Made by a program: the position numbers and the translations under genes | Shown here: positions 1 through 7,980 of the stretch, piece by piece | Numbering within the stretch: position 1 is the first letter of the stretch | Layout: each line of letters opens with the position of its first letter | Notes under the pieces: generated by a model | Seen by the model: only the letters and a program-made list of their open reading frames with translations | Told to the model about the DNA's origin: nothing | Database searches by the model: none | Assembly (NCBI GenBank): GCA_002408445.1 | Contig: DHSK01000187.1 | Span: forward strand, 8,260-31,172 | Source of the DNA: Syntrophomonas sp. UBA5288 | GTDB lineage: Bacteria > Bacillota > Syntrophomonadia > Syntrophomonadales > Syntrophomonadaceae | Direction of reading: 5' to 3' | Length of the DNA: 22,913 nucleotides

Positions 1-56
1 GGTATATATACATATACTGCTAATAACTTTGGTACCAAAACAAGGGGGGGTTATGG

Positions 57-971
57 TTGAGTTCGGTACTTTCCGGCATAAAAATTGCTGTACTGGGGGG
101 AGATGATCGCGAAATAATTCTGGTTTCAGAACTGGTCCGGATGGGCGCAACAGTAGTTGTAGCTGGAATACCGCGGCATAAAATCGGGCACGGCGCTTTT
201 GCAGTCAATAGCACTGAGGAAGCCTGCAAAGAGGCTGAAGTGGTTATTTTACCATTGCCGGGTACCAGTACAGATGGTGTTATCCGAGCAGTATATATGG
301 AAGATAAACTTGTTCTAACAGAAAAAGCCATTAGTACGGTAGCACCAGGAGCACTTATATTAATCGGGTCGGCCAGACCTTTCCTGATTGAATGGTGTAA
401 AAAATACCATCTTAAATTATTGGAAATTGTGGATATGGATGAGATTGCCATACTGAATTCTATACCTACGGCCGAAGGAGCACTGCAAATCGCCATGGAA
501 GAGTCCAGCATAACTATTCATGGAAGCAAGACTTGCATTATAGGCTTTGGCCGTATTGCCATAACACTGGCCCGTATGCTTAAGGCTCTGGGCGCAGATG
601 TTACGGTGGTGGCGCGTAATGATGGGCAATTGGCCCGGGCTTATGAAATGGGATGCAAGAAGGCAGGTTATAGCGAACTGAGAGAGATAATGAATAATAT
701 AGATATTGTTTTCAATACGGTACCAAGTCTGGTTTTGGATTCCGGTATATTGGAATATTCCAATCCGGACGTAGTAATCATCGATCTGGCAACACAGCCC
801 GGAGGAACTGATTTTGAAGCTGCCAATGCATTTGGTCTGAAGGCGATTTTGGCACCTGGACTCCCTGGCAAAGTTGCTCCCATAACCGCCGGGAAAATTC
901 TGGCTGATGTAGTACCCAGATTAATTATTCAGGAACTTACCCAAATAGATGGAACTTTGCTATTCGGTTAG
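57..971 (+). CDS. dpaA: Dipicolinate synthase subunit A
   Basis: DpaA (SpoVFA) works with DpaB to oxidise the dihydrodipicolinate-pathway intermediate to dipicolinic acid, made in the mother cell and stored in the spore core. The 304-residue protein has the family's two-part layout: an N-terminal half opening with an AVLGGDDRE strand-turn (residues 11-19) and a C-terminal Rossmann half with the nucleotide-binding loop IIGFGRIA (161-168) after a helix-rich linker. It ends in a conserved APGLPGKVAP stretch (266-275). The TTG at 57 is chosen because a G-run Shine-Dalgarno (44-50) sits 6 bases upstream; the ATG at 53 is in another frame and stops quickly. dpaB follows after 16 bases, and asd-dapG-dapA downstream supply the substrate. 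Family and position agree, so the call is strong. The sporulation promoter expected upstream is largely outside the window. Confidence 0.95.
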   Translation: MSSVLSGIKIAVLGGDDREIILVSELVRMGATVVVAGIPRHKIGHGAFAVNSTEEACKEAEVVILPLPGTSTDGVIRAVYMEDKLVLTEKAISTVAPGALILIGSARPFLIEWCKKYHLKLLEIVDMDEIAILNSIPTAEGALQIAMEESSITIHGSKTCIIGFGRIAITLARMLKALGADVTVVARNDGQLARAYEMGCKKAGYSELREIMNNIDIVFNTVPSLVLDSGILEYSNPDVVIIDLATQPGGTDFEAANAFGLKAILAPGLPGKVAPITAGKILADVVPRLIIQELTQIDGTLLFG

Positions 972-987
972 ACGGGAGGTGCAAAGA

Positions 988-1590
988 GTGCAAGAATTAA
1001 AGGAAAGGTTGAGAGGAGTAAGAATTGGTATCGTTGTAACCGGATCGCACTGCACCATCAGCGATGTCATACCCCAGATAATCAACCTGAAAAATGAAGG
1101 TGCTGAACTATATCCTGTTTTTTCATACACCGTTGATACTACCGACAATAGATTTTACCAGGCCCGGGAACTTAAAGAGTCCATGGTACAGATTACCGGC
1201 AGAGATGTAATGAATTCGATAGTAGCGGCAGAACCGATAGGACCTCAAAAGCTGCTGGACGTTGCCGTAATAATTCCCGCCACCGGCAATACTATTGCCA
1301 AATTGGCCCATGGCATTACCGATACACCGGCGCTTATGGCTGTTAAAGCCCAACTCAGAAACCAGCGGCCGGTAGTTATAGCGGTATCAACCAATGATGC
1401 ACTGGGCATTAACGCTGTCAATATCGGCATGCTGTTAAATATGAAAAATATTTATTTTGTGCCTTTCAGACAGGATAATCCGCAGCAAAAAGCCAATTCC
1501 ATAATTGCATCCTTCGACCTGGTGGTTGACACGGTAATTAATGCTTTGCAGGGAAAACAGTTGCAGCCGGTGATGCTGGGTCCATTATGA
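988..1590 (+). CDS. dpaB: Dipicolinate synthase subunit B
   Basis: DpaB (SpoVFB) is the flavoprotein-like second subunit of dipicolinate synthase. The protein is 200 residues, the usual family length. It opens with the strand-loop RIGIVVTGSHCT (residues 12-23) typical of the flavoprotein/DFP fold and carries the VIIPATGNTIAKLAHGITD signature in its middle (about residues 95-113), plus a later AVSTNDALG. The GTG at 988 is preferred over an in-frame ATG at 949 because GGGAGGTG (974-981) lies 6 bases before it and the ATG would overlap dpaA by 23 bases without a ribosome site. It is co-transcribed with dpaA by position. asd starts 67 bases later, with a possible promoter between them. Confidence 0.94.
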   Translation: MQELKERLRGVRIGIVVTGSHCTISDVIPQIINLKNEGAELYPVFSYTVDTTDNRFYQARELKESMVQITGRDVMNSIVAAEPIGPQKLLDVAVIIPATGNTIAKLAHGITDTPALMAVKAQLRNQRPVVIAVSTNDALGINAVNIGMLLNMKNIYFVPFRQDNPQQKANSIIASFDLVVDTVINALQGKQLQPVMLGPL

Positions 1591-1593
1591 TTG

Positions 1594-1623
1594 TTGAGCA
1601 AGATGATGTTATTGTGTTAAAAT
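1594..1623 (+). promoter_or_regulatory. Possible vegetative promoter for asd-dapG-dapA
   Basis: A TTGAGC -35-like hexamer (1594-1599) and a TAAAAT -10-like hexamer (1618-1623) are 18 bases apart, and the -10 is preceded by TGT, giving an extended -10 form. It lies in the short dpaB-asd gap, 35 bases before the asd start. Such a promoter would explain how lysine/DAP genes inside a sporulation operon are made during growth. The call rests on consensus match only. Confidence 0.4.
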
Positions 1624-1657
1624 ACAAGCTAGAACTTTTTTACAGGAGGTAGTTATT

Positions 1658-2674
1658 GTGGCAGATGGAGTACGATTAGCAATAGTAGGTGCAACAGGTG
1701 CAGTAGGGCAGGAAATGTTGAAAGTTCTGGCTGAACGGGATTTTAATATAAAAGAATTAATATGTTTAGCTGATCCCCGTGAAGCAGGGACTAAAGTTAA
1801 ATATAAAGGAGAAGAATTTACAGTAAAAGGTGCCAGCCCGGATGCTTTTAGGGAAGCAGATCTGGCCCTGTTTGCGGTTGGGACAGATATAAGCAAAAAA
1901 CTTGCTCCTGAAGCTGTTAAACGTAATTGTGTAGTAATAGATAATAGCTATGCTTTCAGGCTCGAAGAAGATGTTCCGCTGGTAGTACCCGAGGTTAATG
2001 CGGGTGATATTGAAAAACATCATGGGATTATTGCCAATCCCAACTGTTCTACTATAATAATGGTGGTTGCCATCAATCCGATTCATGTGGCGGCAGGATT
2101 GACCAGGGTAGTAGTATCCACCTACCAGGCGGTATCCGGAGCAGGAAAAGCAGGAATTGACGAGCTTAAGGATCATAGTGGAAGTTATCTTAAAGGACAG
2201 AAAATGAATCCCGAAGTATTTCAGCATCCGATTGCTTTTAACCTTATACCTCATATTGATGTTTTTATGGAAGACGGTTATACCCGTGAAGAAATGAAAA
2301 TGGTGTGGGAGACACGCAAGATCATGCATTGCCCGGAGCTGGCTATTGCTGCTACCACCGTCAGAGTACCGGTATTCAGAAGTCATTCTGAATCTATTAA
2401 TCTGGAAACAACCAAAGAGTTAAGTGTGGCTGAGGTTAAGCAGATTCTGAGCCAGGCACCGGGTGTAGTATTGCAGGATGACCCTCAAAATAACCAATAT
2501 CCCATGCCGTTATATACTTCAGACACTGATGAAGTATATGTGGGCCGTATCAGAAAAGATATATCGACCGATAAAGGACTGGTGCTTTGGGTAGCGGCCG
2601 ACCAGATAAGAAAAGGCGCAGCTACCAATGCGGTCCAGATAGCCAAGATAGTTGTCGATAAAAACCTTTATTAA
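1658..2674 (+). CDS. asd: Aspartate-semialdehyde dehydrogenase
   Basis: The enzyme reduces aspartyl-4-phosphate with NADPH to aspartate semialdehyde, the precursor of lysine, DAP, dipicolinate, threonine and methionine. Visible motifs are the NADP-binding GATGAVGQEML (residues 11-21), the nucleophile Cys130 in NPNCSTI, a Gln at 157 in STYQAVSGAGK and the likely acid/base His243 in RVPVFRSHS. The length of 338 residues is normal for the Gram-positive type. The GTG start follows AGGAGGT (1644-1650) by 7 bases. It sits between dpaB and dapG, as in Bacillus, and shares the lysine/dipicolinate route with both. No key residue is missing. Confidence 0.96.
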   Translation: MADGVRLAIVGATGAVGQEMLKVLAERDFNIKELICLADPREAGTKVKYKGEEFTVKGASPDAFREADLALFAVGTDISKKLAPEAVKRNCVVIDNSYAFRLEEDVPLVVPEVNAGDIEKHHGIIANPNCSTIIMVVAINPIHVAAGLTRVVVSTYQAVSGAGKAGIDELKDHSGSYLKGQKMNPEVFQHPIAFNLIPHIDVFMEDGYTREEMKMVWETRKIMHCPELAIAATTVRVPVFRSHSESINLETTKELSVAEVKQILSQAPGVVLQDDPQNNQYPMPLYTSDTDEVYVGRIRKDISTDKGLVLWVAADQIRKGAATNAVQIAKIVVDKNLY

Positions 2675-2687
2675 GAAGGTGTAGGTT

Positions 2688-3917
2688 TTGAAGATTATAG
2701 TTCAGAAATTCGGCGGAACCTCCATAGCCTCCCGGGATTTAAGAATCAGAGTGGGAGAGATAATACGTTCCACCCGTGATGAAGGTTATGCGGTAGTTGT
2801 GGTAGTATCAGCGATGGGGCGTAAGAACGACGCCTATGCTACTGATACCCTGATCAACCTGGTGACTGATACCAACCCCAATCCGGCACCACGCGAATTA
2901 GATCTGATCATGGCCTGTGGTGAGCAAATATCCGGAGTAATGTTATCCGCTCAGCTGGCCACTATGGACATCGAATCCCAATTCCTGACCGGGCCTCAGG
3001 CCGGTATAGTAACCGACGGCAACTTCGGCAATGCTCATATCCGCTATATTAATCCCAAGAAAATCATGGAATGCTTAGCGCAGGGTATTGTTCCGATAGT
3101 AGCCGGATTCCAGGGCATGAGTGAAGAAGGAGAATTAAATACCCTGGGACGTGGGGGAAGTGATACTACCGCCAGTGCGCTGGGAGTAGCACTTAATGCT
3201 GAATTTATCGATATATTTACCGATGTGGAAGGTGTTATGACAGCCGATCCCCGTATTGTGCAAAATGCGCGGCTGCTGGATGAAGTAACCTACAATGAGA
3301 TATGTCAGTTGGCGCGCGACGGAGCTAAAGTAGTACATCCCCGGGCCATTGAAATAGCCATGCAAAAGGGTATTCCTTTACGGGTACGTTCTACTTTTAC
3401 CGAATCCGTAGGCACATTGGTGACAAACCGCATTGCGGGTTTTGACGAACCTGTAAAGATAGTGAGTGACCGTCTTATAACCGGTATCACCTATACCTCC
3501 AACATAGCACAGTTCAAAATAATTACCAGCCAGATAGAAAATCCGCGCGGTCTGGAACTAAAGATTTTTAAATCACTGGCTCTGGCCGATATCAGTGTTG
3601 ATTTTATTAACGTACAACCGGAGATAATAATGTTCACGGTACCGGTGGAACAAGCCGGCAAGGGCGTAGAAGTTCTGAAAAACTTGGATATTATGCCTGC
3701 CGTGGAACATGATTGCGCCAAAGTTGCTATAGTTGGTGCCGCCATGACCGGTATACCAGGTATAATGGCCCGGGTAGTGGAAGCTTTAACTGAAGCAGAC
3801 ATTCAGATACTGCAGTCGGGGGATTCGTATACCAATATATGGTGCCTGGTTAAAAAGCAAAATATGCAAAGGGCGGTACAGGCGCTGCATGATAAATTTG
3901 AACTGGGCAAGAAATAA
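2688..3917 (+). CDS. dapG: Aspartokinase (DapG type)
   Basis: This aspartokinase phosphorylates aspartate in the first step of the lysine/DAP pathway. The kinase domain starts with KFGGTS (residues 7-12), continues with FQGMSEEGELNTLGRGGSD (141-159) and has the FTDVEGVMTADPR loop (177-189). Two ACT regulatory domains fill about residues 265-405, so allosteric inhibition by an end product is expected. The length of 409 residues is typical. The TTG start (2688) has an AAGAAGGTG site (2673-2681) that overlaps the asd stop, which suggests coupling. The gene order asd-dapG-dapA favours the DapG isozyme, which in Bacillus responds to meso-DAP, over LysC. Isozyme identity is inferred from position, not from a diagnostic residue. 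Confidence 0.93.
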   Translation: MKIIVQKFGGTSIASRDLRIRVGEIIRSTRDEGYAVVVVVSAMGRKNDAYATDTLINLVTDTNPNPAPRELDLIMACGEQISGVMLSAQLATMDIESQFLTGPQAGIVTDGNFGNAHIRYINPKKIMECLAQGIVPIVAGFQGMSEEGELNTLGRGGSDTTASALGVALNAEFIDIFTDVEGVMTADPRIVQNARLLDEVTYNEICQLARDGAKVVHPRAIEIAMQKGIPLRVRSTFTESVGTLVTNRIAGFDEPVKIVSDRLITGITYTSNIAQFKIITSQIENPRGLELKIFKSLALADISVDFINVQPEIIMFTVPVEQAGKGVEVLKNLDIMPAVEHDCAKVAIVGAAMTGIPGIMARVVEALTEADIQILQSGDSYTNIWCLVKKQNMQRAVQALHDKFELGKK

Positions 3918-3936
3918 ATAAACCGAGGTGACAAAA

Positions 3937-4818
3937 ATGGGTCAGGTCAGATTAATGACGGCCATGATAACGCCCTATGACCAAAATTTGAATGTAAATT
4001 ATAAAAAAGCGGCTGAAGTCAGTGCAATGCTGGCTTCGACCGGCAGTGACGGTATAGTCGTGTGCGGCACTACCGGCGAATCGCCCGTGCTGACTCACAA
4101 GGAAAAGTTAAAGCTTTTTGAAACCGTAAAGAATGCGGTAGGAAATAAAGTTAAAATTTGGGCCGGGACCGGTTCCAATGACACCAGGTCATCCGTGGAA
4201 CTAACCCGAGAGGCACAAGCCATTGGGATTGATGGCATCATGCTGGTTACGCCATATTATAATAAACCTACTCAGGAGGGGCTTTATCAGCATTTTAAAA
4301 CTATTGCCGAAGTTACCTCTTTACCGGTTATGCTCTACAATGTACCTTCCCGGACCAGTGCTAATTTACTGCCGGAAACAGTGGCGCGTCTGTCCCAAAT
4401 TGAAAATATCCAAGCTATTAAAGAAGCCAGCGGCAGCATGGACCAGGTATCGTTATTGAAAACTTTGATAGGAGATTCCATGCTGATTTATTCCGGGGAC
4501 GATTCATTGACCCTGCCCTTAATGTCGGTGGGGGCCACGGGTGTGGTCAGCATTGCTTCACATCTGGTAGGCAGGGAGATAAAAGAAATGATTGAGTCCT
4601 TTGTGGATGGAAAAATCAGCCGGGCGACTGAAATACATCTCAAGCTTTTCCCGCTGATAAAAACGCTTTTCCTGGTAACTAATCCGATTCCGGTAAAAGA
4701 AGCATTGAATATGCTGGGAATGGATGTGGGTGGATTCAGATTGCCCTTGACCGGGGCCGGAGAAGAGGAAAGAAAGATCATAAAGCAAATATTAATCGAA
4801 CATAACTTATTGCAGTAA
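3937..4818 (+). CDS. dapA: 4-hydroxy-tetrahydrodipicolinate synthase
   Basis: DapA condenses pyruvate with aspartate semialdehyde, the committed step to lysine, DAP and dipicolinate. It is a TIM-barrel aldolase. The Schiff-base lysine is K162 in IKEASG, with Thr45/Thr46 in GTTGES, Tyr134 and Arg139 in YNVPSR, and Tyr108 in TPYYNKP, all matching the known active site of the family. The protein is 293 residues, a normal length. The ATG at 3937 is chosen over an in-frame GTG at 3928 because that GTG is part of the Shine-Dalgarno GAGGTG (3925-3930), which lies 6 bases before the ATG. It is the last gene of the run and is followed by a strong terminator. Confidence 0.96.
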   Translation: MGQVRLMTAMITPYDQNLNVNYKKAAEVSAMLASTGSDGIVVCGTTGESPVLTHKEKLKLFETVKNAVGNKVKIWAGTGSNDTRSSVELTREAQAIGIDGIMLVTPYYNKPTQEGLYQHFKTIAEVTSLPVMLYNVPSRTSANLLPETVARLSQIENIQAIKEASGSMDQVSLLKTLIGDSMLIYSGDDSLTLPLMSVGATGVVSIASHLVGREIKEMIESFVDGKISRATEIHLKLFPLIKTLFLVTNPIPVKEALNMLGMDVGGFRLPLTGAGEEERKIIKQILIEHNLLQ

Positions 4819-4840
4819 TAATAATGAATAAATGACAGAA

Positions 4841-4876
4841 AATATAAGATAGATTTCGGTCTATCTTATATTTTTT
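4841..4876 (+). terminator. Intrinsic terminator after dapA
   Basis: A perfect 13-bp stem (arms 4841-4853 and 4860-4872) encloses a 6-base loop containing TTCGG, and T bases run to 4876. It ends the dpaA-dapA transcription unit 22 bases after the dapA stop. Confidence 0.88.
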
Positions 4877-4882
4877 AATACC

Positions 4883-5059
4883 AAAATTAGACGCTGAATC
4901 TTTTAAAGTTCAAAATACCCAGGAAAACTTCAGCCATTTGCAGGGGTGGGGTATTAAGGTTAGCGCAACCGGGGTGCAAGCGTTTTTTAATACCCCACCC
5001 CGGCTAACCTGTAGCTGTACTTATTTTCATAAATGGTTGTGATATCAAATCATAGGCGG
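4883..5059 (+). repeat. Intergenic palindromic repeat, copy A
   Basis: This element fills much of the 378-base gap between dapA and RNase J. Three blocks recur in reverse orientation at 16517-16612: a left block (4883-4899, containing AGACGCT; 15 of 17 bases match), a middle block (4987-5004, TTAATACCCC then CCCGGC) and a right block (5021-5059, containing TCATAAATGGTTGTGAT; 35 of 39 bases match). Copy A also has a private inner segment with a perfect 15-bp inverted repeat, GGGGTGGGGTATTAA (4943-4957) against TTAATACCCCACCCC (4987-5001). There is no open reading frame of note. It could be a miniature non-autonomous element, a REP-like repeat or a structured RNA; I cannot decide which. Confidence 0.75.
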
Positions 5060-5095
5060 CTACTTAGAATTAATTTCCGAATAATGTTATTTGGA

Positions 5096-5124
5096 TTGTG
5101 TCGGCGTAAAATATGGGATATAAT
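5096..5124 (+). promoter_or_regulatory. Promoter for RNase J gene
   Basis: TTGTGT (5096-5101) and a perfect TATAAT (5119-5124) are separated by 17 bases, a good SigA-type match. It lies after the repeat element and 74 bases before the GTG start, leaving a 5' leader of about 65 bases. No riboswitch-like fold is recognised in that leader. Confidence 0.65.
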
Positions 5125-5197
5125 AAGCAAAGCTTAGATTGTTCGGATGATTTGTATACCAGAACGGGCTGAAAATTGAATAAAAGGAGGTGCTTGA

Positions 5198-6862
5198 GTG
5201 TCGGAAGTGGAATCACGTTTGCAGATTATTCCCCTGGGCGGATTGGGGGAAATAGGAAAAAACATGACGGCAATCAGGTACGATGACAATATTGTTGTCA
5301 TTGACGCCGGCCTGATGTTTCCCGAAGAGGAATTATTAGGCATAGATGTCGTTATTCCTGATATAACTTACCTGATCGAAAATCAGGAAAAGTTAAAAGC
5401 GATTCTGCTGACCCATGGTCACGAAGACCATGTCGGGGCGTTGCCATACGTGTTGAAGGAAATAGATCTTCCTGTGTATGGCAGTAAATTGACCCTGGGA
5501 ATCGTGGAAGGTAAATTAAAAGAACACAGCTTGGATAAAGTAAATCTTCAAGTTGTAAAACCGCGCGATAGAGTAAAGATCGGACCATTTGAAGTTGAGT
5601 TTTTCCGGGTAAGCCATAGCATACCGGATGCTATGGGAATAGCAATTCATACCCCGCTGGGGATTGTATTGCATACCGGAGATATTAAACTGGATCAGAC
5701 ACCGGTGGACGGACAGGTGGTCGATTTTAGAAAACTGGCTGAGCTGGGTGAACAGGGTGTACTGGTTATGATGAGTGACAGTACCAATGCCGATAAAACC
5801 GGTTTTACTATGTCGGAGAAGGTAGTAGGCAATACCTTTGATGAATTATTCGGCAAATGTACCGGACGTATCATAGTAACCACGTTTGCATCCAACGTAC
5901 ACCGCATTCAACAGGTGGTGTCCACCGCGGAAAGATATGGACGCAAAGTAGCAGTAGTCGGTCGCAGTATGGTTAATAATGTTAAAATATCCAACGAACT
6001 AGGCTATATAAAAATACCCGAAGATATTCTGATAGAGATGGAGGATATTAGTAAATATCCGGATGAGCGGGTGGTCATTGTTACTACCGGTTCACAGGGT
6101 GAACCTATGTCGGCCTTAACCCGCATGGCTACATCTGATCACAGGTGGGTAGGCATTCAATCAGGTGATACGGTTATTATTTCTGCCAGCCCCATACCCG
6201 GAAATGAAAAACTGGTTGCCCGAACGGTCGATTTACTGTTCAGACAGGGCGCAGAGGTTATTTATGAAAAGGAAATGGGAGTGCATGTTTCGGGTCATGC
6301 TTCACAGGAAGAGCTGAAAATATTGCTCAATCTGATCCGGCCCAGGTATTTTATTCCCGTACACGGTGAATATCGTCACCTGATGAAACATGCCAAGATT
6401 GCTGAAAGTCTGGGGATACCCCGTTCCAGAATCTTTGTCGCTGATAATGGCCAAATAATTGAAGTGGGCAAGAAAAAAGCCAACATCTCAGGTAAAGTGA
6501 CCGCAGGCAAGATCCTGGTTGACGGTCTGGGTGTCGGTGATGTGGGAAACATTGTTTTACGTGACCGCAAACAATTATCCCAGGATGGAATAATGATTGT
6601 GGTCGTGACTATAGGTAAGGGAACCGGTGAAGTTATAGCCGGTCCTGATATAGTAACCAGAGGATTTGTCTACGTCAGGGAATCGGAACAATTAATAGAA
6701 GATGCCCGTGAAAAGGTCAAAGAAGCTCTGGAAATCTGCGCCCGCCGCAATGTCAGCGAATGGGCGGTCATAAAATCCCAGATTCGTGACCGTCTGGGTA
6801 AACATCTTTATGAAAAAACGGGACGTCGTCCCATGATATTGCCGATAATTATGGAAGTCTAG
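5198..6862 (+). CDS. rnj: Ribonuclease J
   Basis: RNase J is a metallo-beta-lactamase/beta-CASP exo- and endoribonuclease that matures and degrades RNA in Firmicutes. The zinc motif HGHEDH (residues 73-78) is intact, followed by H140 (RVSHS), D162 (HTGDIK), the beta-CASP motif HVSGHAS (363-369) and H389 (PVHGEYRH). The C-terminal domain fills about residues 440-554. The length of 554 residues is normal. The GTG start follows AAAGGAGGTG by a good distance. The place after dapA is the place of RnjB (J2) in Bacillus, but the complete catalytic motif argues for an active J1-like enzyme, so no letter is assigned. It is transcribed alone: promoter upstream, terminator downstream. Confidence 0.94.
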   Translation: MSEVESRLQIIPLGGLGEIGKNMTAIRYDDNIVVIDAGLMFPEEELLGIDVVIPDITYLIENQEKLKAILLTHGHEDHVGALPYVLKEIDLPVYGSKLTLGIVEGKLKEHSLDKVNLQVVKPRDRVKIGPFEVEFFRVSHSIPDAMGIAIHTPLGIVLHTGDIKLDQTPVDGQVVDFRKLAELGEQGVLVMMSDSTNADKTGFTMSEKVVGNTFDELFGKCTGRIIVTTFASNVHRIQQVVSTAERYGRKVAVVGRSMVNNVKISNELGYIKIPEDILIEMEDISKYPDERVVIVTTGSQGEPMSALTRMATSDHRWVGIQSGDTVIISASPIPGNEKLVARTVDLLFRQGAEVIYEKEMGVHVSGHASQEELKILLNLIRPRYFIPVHGEYRHLMKHAKIAESLGIPRSRIFVADNGQIIEVGKKKANISGKVTAGKILVDGLGVGDVGNIVLRDRKQLSQDGIMIVVVTIGKGTGEVIAGPDIVTRGFVYVRESEQLIEDAREKVKEALEICARRNVSEWAVIKSQIRDRLGKHLYEKTGRRPMILPIIMEV

Positions 6863-6884
6863 CCGTAAATTCAATCTAATAAAT

Positions 6885-6935
6885 AAAGCCCGCTAATGAC
6901 GCGTACTAAGTACGTGATCTGGCGGGCTTTTGATT
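6885..6935 (+). terminator. Terminator after RNase J, two-tier hairpin
   Basis: The outer stem AAAGCCCGC (6885-6893) pairs perfectly with GCGGGCTTT (6922-6930) and is followed by T-rich sequence. The 28-base loop contains its own small palindrome, CGTAC-TAA-GTACG, so the structure is a hairpin within a hairpin. Confidence 0.8.
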
Positions 6936-7014
6936 TTGCTCAATTTATCCGTGTATTATTTTTTGATTGCAGGCCAAATCTAATATAAAGGTGAATATGA
7001 AAGGAGTACTTATT

Positions 7015-7734
7015 GTGGCCAATAAAGCAGAGACTCAGGAACCGCAGGAGAATCAAAATTCCAAACTTGAAAACTTAAAAGAACTGGGTCAAACGGACAT
7101 TCCGACCTTCAAGAGTGACATTCACTGTTTAACCATAGCCGGACAGGTAGAAGGACACATGGTATTACCGCCTCAGAACAAAACCACTAAATACGAACAT
7201 GTCATTCCTCAACTGGTGGCAGTAGAGGAAAACCCTCAGATAAAGGGTCTGCTGGTAGTTTTAAATACAGTCGGCGGCGATGTGGAAGCAGGTTTGGCCC
7301 TGGCGGAAATGATAACGTCACTTTCCAAACCGACCGTTTCCATCGTGTTGGGAGGGGGACATTCCATTGGTTCCAGCATTGCTGTCAGCACCGATTATTC
7401 ATTTATTGCCCCGTCAGCCACTATGACCATTCATCCCATAAGGCTCACCGGACTTGTAATAGGAGTTGCCCAGACCTATGAATACCTCGATAAGATGCAG
7501 GATAGAGTTATCAGATTTGTAGTAGAACATTCCCATATCAGTGATAAAAAATTACGGGATTTGATGTTTAAGACCGGCGACCTGGCCCGCGATATTGGGA
7601 CTGTTCTGGTGGGAAATGATGCGGTGGAAATAGGCCTGATTGATGAAATGGGCGGACTTACTGATGCTTTAAGCAAGACACGGGAACTTATTAACCGCAA
7701 GGAGGCGGAGATAAATGCTGTATTACCTTCCTGA
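7015..7734 (+). CDS. tepA: ClpP-fold serine protease, TepA type
   Basis: A ClpP-class (crotonase-fold) peptidase homologous to Bacillus TepA (YmfB), reported as translocation-enhancing; its true substrate is unclear. The nucleophile is Ser117 in GGGHSIGSS and the base is His140 in TIHP. A third acidic partner probably lies in the TGDLARD segment (187-193). A VVLNTVGGDV strand (81-90) matches the ClpP oxyanion region, and the first 35 residues are polar and lack a signal peptide. The protein is 239 residues from the GTG at 7015, preferred because AAGGAG (7001-7006) sits 8 bases upstream; in-frame TTG at 6967 and ATG at 6997 have worse ribosome sites. It overlaps ylzJ by 20 bases, the same neighbour as in Bacillus. 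Confidence 0.88.
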   Translation: MANKAETQEPQENQNSKLENLKELGQTDIPTFKSDIHCLTIAGQVEGHMVLPPQNKTTKYEHVIPQLVAVEENPQIKGLLVVLNTVGGDVEAGLALAEMITSLSKPTVSIVLGGGHSIGSSIAVSTDYSFIAPSATMTIHPIRLTGLVIGVAQTYEYLDKMQDRVIRFVVEHSHISDKKLRDLMFKTGDLARDIGTVLVGNDAVEIGLIDEMGGLTDALSKTRELINRKEAEINAVLPS

Positions 7735-7930
7735 AAACATTAGTTTAGAAGATTTTCAAAATGATAAGCCTCTGGTCAAAATAGATTTGGCATCAGGAGG
7801 TTTTATTATGGCTGAACCGGTCGATTATAATCATGTAAGAATTTGCACCATAAATAGTACTGACCCTATGGATTATCTCGACACTCACTATCAGCCGGGT
7901 GAGATTGTGGCATTGGGTTTGAAAGGATAG
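7715..7930 (+). CDS. ylzJ: YlzJ-like small protein
   Basis: A 71-residue protein of the YlzJ-like family, which has no assigned function. The family hallmark is the C-terminal STDPMDYLDTHYQPGEIV (residues 48-65), and the middle AEPVDYNHVRI also fits. It has no membrane segment and no cysteine motif. The ATG overlaps the end of tepA by 20 bases, and its Shine-Dalgarno AAGGAGG (7699-7705) lies inside the tepA gene, so translation is probably coupled. The tepA-ylzJ pair upstream of spoIIIE is a conserved Firmicute arrangement, here interrupted by uppP. A role linked to TepA is plausible from context alone. Confidence 0.85.
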   Translation: MLYYLPENISLEDFQNDKPLVKIDLASGGFIMAEPVDYNHVRICTINSTDPMDYLDTHYQPGEIVALGLKG

Positions 7931-7980
7931 GATAAATAAGGCCAGTATAACTTATTATAATATCAACCTTAAAGGAAACT

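Noticed and set aside
11..19. CATATACTG, similar to the -10 of SigK promoters, upstream of dpaA
   Set aside because: It matches only partly, and the -35 region would fall outside the window, so it cannot be supported although SigK control is known for Bacillus spoVF.
1766..2386. 206-codon minus-strand open frame opposite asd
   Set aside because: It is a shadow of asd with a low-complexity composition rich in Tyr, Phe and Ile and no family resemblance.
2688..3936. Possible lysine riboswitch or T-box near the aspartokinase and dapA genes
   Set aside because: The intergenic spaces are 13 and 19 bases, too short for either element.
4943..4974. Three G4 tracts that might form a G-quadruplex
   Set aside because: A fourth tract is missing nearby and the same bases form a perfect 15-bp stem.
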